A DNA stretch of 7,062 nucleotides, taken from assembly GCA_003022085.1 (NCBI GenBank), contig PXQK01000040.1:1-7062 (forward strand). Reading direction: 5' to 3'. Of the stretch, positions 1 to 5,063 are shown one piece after another. How positions within the stretch are numbered: the first letter of the stretch is position 1; the number at the start of each line of letters is the position of its first letter. This DNA comes from Halobacteriales archaeon QH_10_65_19 (GTDB lineage Archaea; Halobacteriota; Halobacteria; Halobacteriales; Haloarculaceae). The position numbers were made by a program, and so were the translations under genes. The notes under the pieces are model-generated. The model made no database searches. It had not been told where the DNA came from and saw only the letters and a program-made list of their open reading frames with translations.

Positions 1-339
1 CGCAAACTCCCAGGTGCCATCGCCTTCCGCCTTCAGGATCGTGGCACCCGCGTCGTACAGGCCGTTCAGGAACGTTTCGTGTTCGGGATACCACTCGACG
101 TAGTACAGCACGCTCCCGTCGACACGCGTAAGCGCCTCGAACTGCTTGACGATCTCGCTGGCTCTGAGTCGCTCTTCGAACTCCTCGTAGTCGGCTCTGT
201 CCACCCAGAGGAACGGAATACGCGACTCTCCGAGCGGAACAAGTCGTTCGAGTGTGACCAAGCCACCGTTCTCACTACTAACGGCCCGACCGAACGGGAA
301 CACATCGGATGGGATCGTGAATTCGAGGATGAGGGTCAT
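1..339 (-). CDS. Bat/HTH-10 family transcriptional regulator, N-terminal part (C-terminus beyond window)
   Basis: The reverse strand reads from ATG at 339 without a stop to base 1, giving 113 residues that begin MTLILEFTIPSDVFPFGRA. This start and the pattern that follows (LERLVPLGES, FLWV near residue 43, VDGSVLYYVEW near 73-83, then DAGATILKAEGDGTWEF) are what I recognise as the N-terminal 'BAT' domain of haloarchaeal bacterio-opsin-activator-like proteins. Family members of this simple type are usually about 210-220 residues and end in an HTH_10 DNA-binding domain; that half lies outside the window, so DNA binding is inferred. The gene is divergent from moeA and shares a 224-bp control region with it, which makes moeA-mocA plausible targets. 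DmsR, a known member of this family in Halobacterium, controls a DMSO-reductase operon, another molybdoenzyme. No Shine-Dalgarno motif is visible before the ATG. Confidence 0.85.
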   Translation of the reverse strand, partial: MTLILEFTIPSDVFPFGRAVSSENGGLVTLERLVPLGESRIPFLWVDRADYEEFEERLRASEIVKQFEALTRVDGSVLYYVEWYPEHETFLNGLYDAGATILKAEGDGTWEFA

Positions 340-342
340 GCT

Positions 343-354
343 CGCTGTTCAGCG
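343..354 (-). repeat. Inverted repeat immediately upstream of the regulator start codon
   Basis: CGCTGTTCAGCG has perfect 5-bp arms around TT. It ends 3 nt before the reverse-strand ATG at 339. In the transcript it would form a small stem (CGCU, loop GAAC, AGCG) against the start codon, or on DNA it could be a protein site. The centre has the same G-TT-C form as the palindrome at 434-445. Confidence 0.25.
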
Positions 355-361
355 CTACTGA

Positions 362-378
362 TTCGGCACTGTTCGGCA
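362..378. repeat. Tandem 7-bp direct repeat, period 10 bp, in the regulator's leader
   Basis: TTCGGCA occurs at 362-368 and again at 372-378, so the copies are spaced by exactly 10 bp, about one helical turn. They lie 23-39 bp upstream of the ATG at 339, within the predicted leader. They could be a protein site or chance. Confidence 0.25.
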
Positions 379-433
379 AATTGGCCGGGTGTCTCGTGGA
401 TTTGTCTTCTCACAGCCGCATGTAGACCGGTGG

Positions 434-445
434 GACGGTTCCGTC
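434..445. repeat. 12-bp inverted repeat just downstream of the regulator gene's TATA box
   Basis: GACGGTTCCGTC has two perfect 5-bp arms around TT. It lies 7 nt downstream of the reverse-strand TATA box, between that box and the predicted transcription start near 430. A protein bound there would be placed to block or tune initiation. Short palindromes are frequent in GC-rich DNA, so function is only suggested by position. Confidence 0.3.
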
Positions 446-451
446 TCTCTC

Positions 452-460
452 TTTTATATA
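452..460 (-). promoter_or_regulatory. TATA box, probable promoter of the Bat-like regulator gene
   Basis: On the reverse strand the sequence TATATAAAA sits in an AT-rich island within GC-rich DNA. Transcription would start about 25 nt downstream, near 430, giving a leader of about 90 nt before the ATG at 339. A second AT-rich element, TATTTATAA on the forward strand (466-474), lies beside it and could serve either direction. The start site is inferred from spacing only. Confidence 0.5.
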
Positions 461-530
461 CAAGATATTTATAAGCAGTTGTGTCACACGGACTGGTGAC
501 CGCTCGCAAGCCGTGACGGAACTGTCGCAC

Positions 531-540
531 AACCCTTTAG
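531..540 (+). promoter_or_regulatory. Probable moeA promoter giving a leaderless transcript
   Basis: AACCCTTTAG resembles the haloarchaeal BRE/TATA arrangement (purine-C run, then TTTA). The TTTA centre is about 27 nt before the ATG at 564, which would put the transcription start at or next to the start codon. No Shine-Dalgarno sequence precedes the ATG, in keeping with a leaderless message, which is common in haloarchaea. The AT-rich box at 466-474 is an alternative promoter with a leader of about 65 nt. Confidence 0.5.
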
Positions 541-563
541 GCGAACTGTGACGATGAACACGT

Positions 564-1787
564 ATGACACACGATCACTCGGACCTGCTGTGGCGGACGG
601 AGGCCGTCGATCACGTGCTCGGTCACCGCGAGACGATGATCGGGGAACTTGGCACCGAATCGGTGCCACTCGACGAGATTGAGGGACGGATCCTTGCCGA
701 GCCGATCGTGTCAGAGCAGGACGTTCCAGCACACGACCACGCGACGATGGACGGGTACGCCTTCGACGCCACTGGAGAGTACCCCTTCGAGCTGGTCGAG
801 GAGGATCAGTTCCCGGAGGATGCCCCGGGTTCGATCGAACCCGGCGAGGCAGTTCGGATCGCGACCGGCGCGCCGCTGCCGGAGGGCGCAAACGCCGTGC
901 TGAAACAGGAGGAAGCGACCGTCGAGGGCGGCAGGCTCCGGGGCGACCCGACGGAGCCGGGGACGTACACCTACGAACAGGGGAGCAACCTCGAAGCGGG
1001 CGAGCGACTGTTCGACGCCGGCGAACGCTTCTCTCCGAAAGACGGGATCCTGCTCGGGGACCTGGAACTGGATGCTGTCACGGTCTACGAGCGGTTCTCG
1101 ACAGGGGTACTCGCAACCGGGACTGAGATCCACGAGGGGACGATCCCCGACCTCGACTCCCCGATGCTCTCGGGGCTCGTCCGCTCGTGGGGAGGGGACG
1201 CGACCTACGAGGGCTCCGTCCCGGACGAGTACGACCGCGTGGAGTCGACGATCGATCGGCTGGCCGGCGAGTACGACGTCGTGCTCACGACCGGCGGCAC
1301 GAGCGTCGGCCCGAAAGATTACGTCATCCGCGCGCTGGACGCGCTCGGGGAGGTGGTCTTCCACCGCGTCCGCATCCGGCCCGGGAAACCCATCGCGCTC
1401 GCGCACCTGCCCGATCACGACGCCGTGGCCTTCGCCATCCCGGGCAAGCCGATCGGTGCTCACACCGTCTCGACGTTCGTGATGCGGCCATTCTTCGTCG
1501 GCGACAACGCGCTCCCGACGCTTCCGGCCACCTTCGCCCGCGACGTCACCCTCGGCCCCGAGGGCTTCGAGTACGCCGTTCCGGTCGTCCTGGACGGCGA
1601 CGACGGTCGAACCGCGATGCCGCTCGGACACGAGGACTCCGCGCTGTCGGTGTACGACCGCCAGTTCGATCCGAGCGTCCTCTCCTCAAGCAGCCGGGGG
1701 AGCCGCGCGGACGGCGTGGTCCTCACCCGGTCCGCGATCGACGAGGGGGAGGCGGTCGAGGTCGTCCCCTATCCTGTGCTGGAATGA
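564..1787 (+). CDS. moeA: Molybdopterin molybdenumtransferase (MoeA family)
   Basis: The 407-residue product matches the usual MoeA length of about 400. MoeA inserts molybdate into adenylylated molybdopterin in the cytoplasm to form the Mo cofactor. Visible landmarks in order are: VPAHDHATMDGYA (54-66) with the conserved Asp63; RIATGAPLPEGAN (98-110); ATGTE (184-188) with the conserved Glu; the MoCF-biosynthesis domain with LTTGGTSVG (241-249) and Asp252; RPGKP (272-276); and PGKPIGA (293-299). The remainder (about 320-407) corresponds to the C-terminal beta-barrel domain. The usual PGNP motif reads PGKP at 293-296, a departure noted as a finding. The start ATG 564 fits the leaderless promoter; the nearby ATG at 554 is out of frame. 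The gene overlaps the following nucleotidyltransferase gene by 4 bp, so the two are probably co-transcribed and translationally coupled. It may be one of several moeA paralogues, since haloarchaea often carry more than one. Confidence 0.93.
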   Translation: MTHDHSDLLWRTEAVDHVLGHRETMIGELGTESVPLDEIEGRILAEPIVSEQDVPAHDHATMDGYAFDATGEYPFELVEEDQFPEDAPGSIEPGEAVRIATGAPLPEGANAVLKQEEATVEGGRLRGDPTEPGTYTYEQGSNLEAGERLFDAGERFSPKDGILLGDLELDAVTVYERFSTGVLATGTEIHEGTIPDLDSPMLSGLVRSWGGDATYEGSVPDEYDRVESTIDRLAGEYDVVLTTGGTSVGPKDYVIRALDALGEVVFHRVRIRPGKPIALAHLPDHDAVAFAIPGKPIGAHTVSTFVMRPFFVGDNALPTLPATFARDVTLGPEGFEYAVPVVLDGDDGRTAMPLGHEDSALSVYDRQFDPSVLSSSSRGSRADGVVLTRSAIDEGEAVEVVPYPVLE

Positions 1788-2419
1788 GCGATCCCTCGCT
1801 CCCGCTCCTGAACCCCGGTGAGATCGACGGGGAGCGGACGCCGGCGGCCGTCCACGGCGTCGTCCTCGCGGCGGGGACCAGCAGCCGGTACGGCCCGGAG
1901 AACAAGCTGCTCGAACCCATTGACGGCGAGCCGCTCGTCCGCCACGCCGCCCGGGCGCTCGTTGCATCGCAGGTCGAGGCAGTGACCGTCATCATCGGCC
2001 ACGAAGCGGACCGCGTCCGCCGGACTGTCGCGGAACTCCCGCTCTCGATCCGCGAGAATCCGGACTACGAGACCGGACAGAGCACGTCCGTTTGCGAGGG
2101 CGTTCGGGCAGCGGCAGCCACCGAGGCCGACGCGGCGGTGATCGCGCTCGGGGATATGCCCGATGTCTCCCCGACCACCGTCGATACGCTCGTCGCAGGC
2201 TACGAGCGCGGGGCCGGCACGGCGATTGCCCCCGCCTACGACGGGCAGCGGGGGAATCCGGTGCTGTTCGACCACCGCTTTTTCGATGCACTCGCGGACG
2301 TCTCCGGCGATACCGGCGGCCGGGAGATTCTGCGTTCCGCTGCCGACGCCACCCTGATCGAGGTCGACGACCCGGGAGTGGCCCGCGACGTCGACACTCC
2401 GGCCGACCTCGACGAGTGA
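1784..2419 (+). CDS. mocA: MocA/CoxC-like molybdenum cofactor nucleotidyltransferase (probably CTP-dependent)
   Basis: The 211-residue protein has an NTP-transferase (MobA-like) Rossmann fold. The nucleotide-binding loop is GVVLAAGTSSRYGPENKLL (25-43); the metal-binding GDMPDVSP is at 123-130; GQRGNPVLF at 154-162; DTGGREIL at 176-183; and DVDTPADLDE at the end. LAAG rather than LAGG, MPxV, G-NP-LF and a C-terminal DxDTPxD are features I associate with MocA (CTP, makes molybdopterin cytosine dinucleotide) rather than MobA (GTP). The cofactor would serve CO-dehydrogenase/xanthine-dehydrogenase-type hydroxylases. The start is the ATG inside moeA's ATGA junction. No other ATG or GTG occurs in frame before the binding loop, so the protein has about 22 extra N-terminal residues relative to family members that begin at the loop. 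Base specificity is inferred, not shown. Confidence 0.87.
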   Translation: MSDPSLPLLNPGEIDGERTPAAVHGVVLAAGTSSRYGPENKLLEPIDGEPLVRHAARALVASQVEAVTVIIGHEADRVRRTVAELPLSIRENPDYETGQSTSVCEGVRAAAATEADAAVIALGDMPDVSPTTVDTLVAGYERGAGTAIAPAYDGQRGNPVLFDHRFFDALADVSGDTGGREILRSAADATLIEVDDPGVARDVDTPADLDE

Positions 2420-2509
2420 TTCTGCCGGAGCCACCTCGCTGACTGCACCGCCGGATCCGAGACTCCCAATCTGCTCCAGCCGGGCGGCACAGAGTCACCC
2501 ACGACCCTG

Positions 2510-2650
2510 TCAGTGCTGGTAGTCCGAGATACCGAGCACCGTGTCACACTCCGGACACGTCCATATTTTCGGGGAGCTGGCTGCGGGTGCCTGCTCCAGT
2601 CGCTTCGCCCATTCCGTGATGTCGCCGTCGCAGTGTGGACACACTGGCAT
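2510..2650 (-). CDS. Small zinc-ribbon protein, 46 aa, unknown function
   Basis: The reverse strand reads from ATG at 2650 to TGA at 2510-2512. The protein is MPVCPHCDGDITEWAKRL at its start and IWTCPECDTVLGISDYQH at its end. Two CPxC knuckles, Cys4-Pro-His-Cys7 and Cys32-Pro-Glu-Cys35, are separated by 24 residues, the layout of a four-cysteine zinc ribbon. All four cysteines are present and the residue before each proline is Cys, so the reading is unlikely to be chance. Such tiny zinc-finger proteins are abundant in haloarchaea and mostly uncharacterised. The gene lies 76 bp downstream of the CoxE-like gene on the same strand and ends 90 bp from the convergent mocA stop. It may be transcribed with coxD-coxE or from its own promoter; I see no strong TATA box or Shine-Dalgarno motif. 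A longer antisense frame across the same bases lacks any domain signal. Confidence 0.8.
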   Translation of the reverse strand: MPVCPHCDGDITEWAKRLEQAPAASSPKIWTCPECDTVLGISDYQH

Positions 2651-2711
2651 ACGTTCACGTGTGTTGTCCAGTGGCATCAAACTGGTGGGGATATGTTAGA
2701 AGAGTAGACGA

Positions 2712-2750
2712 CCGGCCACCTCTGTCTTACCGGGAGCCACCGGTGGCCGG
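2712..2750 (-). terminator. Stem-loop spanning the coxE stop codon, possible terminator or mRNA 3' end
   Basis: The 9-bp arms CCGGCCACC (2712-2720) and GGTGGCCGG (2742-2750) are perfectly complementary with a 21-nt loop that contains the TAA stop codon (2727-2729). In transcript order the stem is followed by the pyrimidine-rich TCGTCTACTCTTCT. A competing tight palindrome GCCACCGGTGGC (2736-2747) uses part of the same arm, so two alternative folds exist. It could separate expression of coxE from the zinc-ribbon gene, or stabilise the 3' end. The U content of the tail is low for a strong archaeal terminator. Confidence 0.35.
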
Positions 2751-4064
2751 GTCGGAACGCCGGGGATCGAACCGGTAGCCGAGCCGGCGCCTGTCGTGGC
2801 GGTCGAGCTGCCGCGCGAATTCCGCAACGTCGTCGGCGTCGGCGAAGGCAAACAGCCCGTCGACGGCCGGCAGCGCCACAGCCATCCCGCGGGCCGTTGG
2901 CTCGTAGGCCGGATGCGTCGCAAGCGGGTTCAGCCAGAGAAACAGCGCCGACCGCCGCGAGAGCCAGGCCGACCCCTCCGAGAGGTCGTCCAGCTCGCCC
3001 CGCTCCAGCCCGTCGCTCACCACCAGCACGGCTGTCCGGCGGTCGACAGCACCGGGATACGAGCCCCGGAGCGTCGTCAGCGCCGAACCGATCCGGGTCC
3101 CGCCGCCCCACGCGGCCTCGGCCCGGGCCAGCGCGTCGGTCACGTCACCGACTGTGCGGCCGTCGAAGGCGTCGGTCACCTCCCGGATGTCGGTGTCGAA
3201 AAAGAACACGCGCAGCGAGCGCCAGCCCTCGGCCAGCAGCCGCAGCCACTCCAGAAGGAACCCCCGTTCGACGGTGTCGAGCACCGACTGGCTCACGTCG
3301 ACCAGCACGGTCCCCCGTACGACGCTCTCTTTGGGCGCCGACTCCGGCAGTGAGGCGACCACCCCGCCGGTGCTGAAGCTCCGGCGCAGCGCCCGCCGGC
3401 CGTCGACGAACCGGCCGTCGTTCGAGGGCGTCCGCCGCCGCCCGGTCATCGTTGACAGCGCCCGGGTCATCCTGGCGACCGGATCCGCGAGATCGTACTC
3501 CGCCCGTCTGGGCACGTGCTCGACACGCGACGACTCACCGGCGGGGCTGTAGCTGGCTACCTCGAGCGTTTCGCCGCCGGGACCATCCTCCCCGGAGCTG
3601 GCCGTCACCCGCTGGCGCTGGAGCCTGCCATCGTCGGTCTCGACGCTGGCGTCGTCCTGCCCTCCGTCATCGCCCGACTCCTGGCCCGCCTCGGGTCCGG
3701 ACCGGGAGGGGAGGCCCTCCTCCCGGCCGGGTTGGGGCAGGTCCGTGGCGTCGGCGAGCTGCTCCAGCATCTCCGGGACGTCGCGTTCGTCTATCCGGAG
3801 GTCGCGCCAGAACGCCTCGAAGAGTCGCTCGAAGGTGTCGATGTCTTGCTGCCGGGTCAGGAGGGTAGCTTTCAGCGCCGTTCGCACGCTGTCCCGGTCG
3901 GCACCGTCGAGTTTGGCGAGCGACCGGGTTGCGACGATTGCCGCGTCCGCAGGGACCACGACGCCCTCGTCCCGGAGCCGGCGGACGAAGCCGACAACGC
4001 TGTCCAGAACCGTCGATCTGACGTCGAACGGCTCGTCCCTGTCCGTCGGATCACTCGACCCCAT
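2727..4064 (-). CDS. coxE: CoxE-like VWA domain protein (molybdo-hydroxylase maturation)
   Basis: The 445-residue protein has an N-terminal helical domain (1-110), an acidic, Gly/Ser/Asp-rich low-complexity linker (about 111-190), a basic stretch DGRRALRRSFSTGG (221-234), and a C-terminal von Willebrand A domain (about 250-430). The metal-site (MIDAS) residues are visible: DVSQS (256-260), the Thr of GGGT (320-323), and Asp351 in VVSDG. FFFDTDIREVT (288-298) and LFLWLNPLATHPAYEP are also typical of the CoxE family. In CO-dehydrogenase clusters CoxE works with the CoxD ATPase in maturing the Mo/Cu active site; in other contexts MoxR-VWA pairs act as chaperone-like systems. Only 2 nt separate the TGA of the upstream ATPase gene from this ATG, so the pair is one transcription and translation unit. 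No signal peptide or membrane segment is visible, which points to the cytoplasm. Confidence 0.88.
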   Translation of the reverse strand: MGSSDPTDRDEPFDVRSTVLDSVVGFVRRLRDEGVVVPADAAIVATRSLAKLDGADRDSVRTALKATLLTRQQDIDTFERLFEAFWRDLRIDERDVPEMLEQLADATDLPQPGREEGLPSRSGPEAGQESGDDGGQDDASVETDDGRLQRQRVTASSGEDGPGGETLEVASYSPAGESSRVEHVPRRAEYDLADPVARMTRALSTMTGRRRTPSNDGRFVDGRRALRRSFSTGGVVASLPESAPKESVVRGTVLVDVSQSVLDTVERGFLLEWLRLLAEGWRSLRVFFFDTDIREVTDAFDGRTVGDVTDALARAEAAWGGGTRIGSALTTLRGSYPGAVDRRTAVLVVSDGLERGELDDLSEGSAWLSRRSALFLWLNPLATHPAYEPTARGMAVALPAVDGLFAFADADDVAEFARQLDRHDRRRLGYRFDPRRSDPATGGSR

Positions 4065-4066
4065 GC

Positions 4067-4999
4067 TCAGTCCGTGGCGTCCTCGACTGTCGCTCCACCT
4101 GCTCCCTCCGCCGCGTCGAGCAGCGCGTCGATCAGGTCGTCGTCGACACGGGCGACGTCCTCTGCATCCTTGAGGACGGTCCCGAGGGTGCTGTGGAGCG
4201 TCTCGCGGTCGATACCGCCGTCATCGCCGAGCGTGGCCAGCGCCCGACCGAAGTCGAGCGTCTCGGCAACCCCCGGCGGCTTCAGCAGCGACTCGTCGCG
4301 CAGCCGCTGTGTGATCCCGCACAGTTCTGCGGCGGCCCGCGGATCCAGCCCCGGCACCTTCCGTCGGACGATCTCACGCTCCTTCTCGTAGGACGGCGGC
4401 GACACATACAGGTAGAGACACCGCCGCTTCAGCGCATCGCTCAGTTTGCGTGTCCTGTTCGACGTGATGATCACCACCGGCGGTGTCGGCGAGGAGACGG
4501 TTCCGAGTTCGGGGATCGAGACCTGGAAGTCCGAGAGCACCTCCAGCAACAGCGCCTCGAACTCCTCGTCGGCCCGGTCGACCTCGTCGATGAGCAACAC
4601 CGACGGCTCCTCGCCGCCGCGCAGCGCCGAAAGCAGCGGCCGCTCCAGGAGAAACTCCTCGTCGAACACGGACCCACCTTCGGTGACGCTGCCCTCCTCG
4701 GCCTGGACAGCCAGCAGCTGTTTGGTGTAGTTCCACTCGTACAGCGCGTTCTCGGCGGCCAGCCCCTCGTAACACTGGAGGCGTACCAGGTCGGTCTCGA
4801 AGCCGTCTGCGAGCACCTTCGCGAGTTCGGTCTTGCCCGCGCCGGGTTCGCCCTCGATCAACAGCGGCTTGCCCAGGCGCAGGGCCAGCAGCACGGTCGT
4901 CACGATCTCGTCTTCCGCGACGTAGTTCTCCGCGTCGAACCGCTCGCGTAGCTCATCGGCTGTCAGATCGGCGAACGCCTCGCTCGCGGCGTCGGTCAT
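4067..4999 (-). CDS. coxD: CoxD-like MoxR-family AAA+ ATPase
   Basis: The 310-residue protein is a compact AAA+ ATPase of the MoxR group. It shows a Walker A motif GEPGAGKT (50-57) preceded by GKPLLIE; LQCYEGL and ALYEWNYTKQLL (74-96), which are characteristic of the CoxD subgroup; Walker B VLLIDEVDRAD (134-144); sensor-1 Asn181 in IITSNRTRKLSDALKRRCL; and the arginines at 192-193 as candidate arginine finger. A helical lid follows to about 295. CoxD is required for building the active site of aerobic CO dehydrogenase in bacteria, working with the VWA protein CoxE, which is encoded 2 nt downstream here. The start at 4999 leaves a 64-bp gap to the CoA-transferase gene upstream, so it could be read from that transcript or from its own weak promoter. 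The client enzyme is not in the window. Confidence 0.9.
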   Translation of the reverse strand: MTDAASEAFADLTADELRERFDAENYVAEDEIVTTVLLALRLGKPLLIEGEPGAGKTELAKVLADGFETDLVRLQCYEGLAAENALYEWNYTKQLLAVQAEEGSVTEGGSVFDEEFLLERPLLSALRGGEEPSVLLIDEVDRADEEFEALLLEVLSDFQVSIPELGTVSSPTPPVVIITSNRTRKLSDALKRRCLYLYVSPPSYEKEREIVRRKVPGLDPRAAAELCGITQRLRDESLLKPPGVAETLDFGRALATLGDDGGIDRETLHSTLGTVLKDAEDVARVDDDLIDALLDAAEGAGGATVEDATD

Positions 5000-5021
5000 A
5001 TCACGACCGGAGGGCGGCGAG

Positions 5022-5031
5022 CTACAAGAAA
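5022..5031 (-). promoter_or_regulatory. Weak candidate promoter for coxD-coxE
   Basis: On the reverse strand TTTCTTGTAG is centred about 28 nt before the coxD ATG at 4999, the spacing expected for a leaderless haloarchaeal transcript, and no Shine-Dalgarno motif precedes that ATG. The match to a TATA box is poor. The whole gap between coxD and the CoA-transferase gene is 64 bp, so read-through is equally likely. Confidence 0.25.
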
Positions 5032-5063
5032 CCTCTGGGGTCGGCTCGACCCTGGAGATCGGA

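Noticed and set aside
79..474. Forward 131-codon frame opposite the Bat-like gene
   Set aside because: The opposite strand encodes a recognisable Bat domain; this frame is its antisense shadow and lacks any domain signal.
336..530. Reverse-strand 64-codon frame ending in an ATGA overlap with the Bat-like gene
   Set aside because: It runs through the AT-rich promoter elements and the moeA control region, is Arg/His-rich unlike haloarchaeal proteins, and shows no domain. The tidy junction is probably chance.
711..1631. Long reverse-strand frame inside moeA
   Set aside because: Long antisense frames are expected in GC-rich haloarchaeal coding DNA; moeA motifs are complete on the forward strand.
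1187..1783. In-frame upstream extension of the MocA-like gene
   Set aside because: The extension lies wholly in moeA, is extremely Arg/Pro-rich, and the family fold begins shortly after the ATG at 1784.
2420..2509. Search for a terminator between the convergent mocA and zinc-ribbon genes
   Set aside because: I see no strong stem and no T-run on either strand in these 90 bases.
2513..2707. Forward 64-codon frame downstream of mocA
   Set aside because: It is antisense to the zinc-ribbon gene, whose four spaced cysteines make the reverse strand the better reading.
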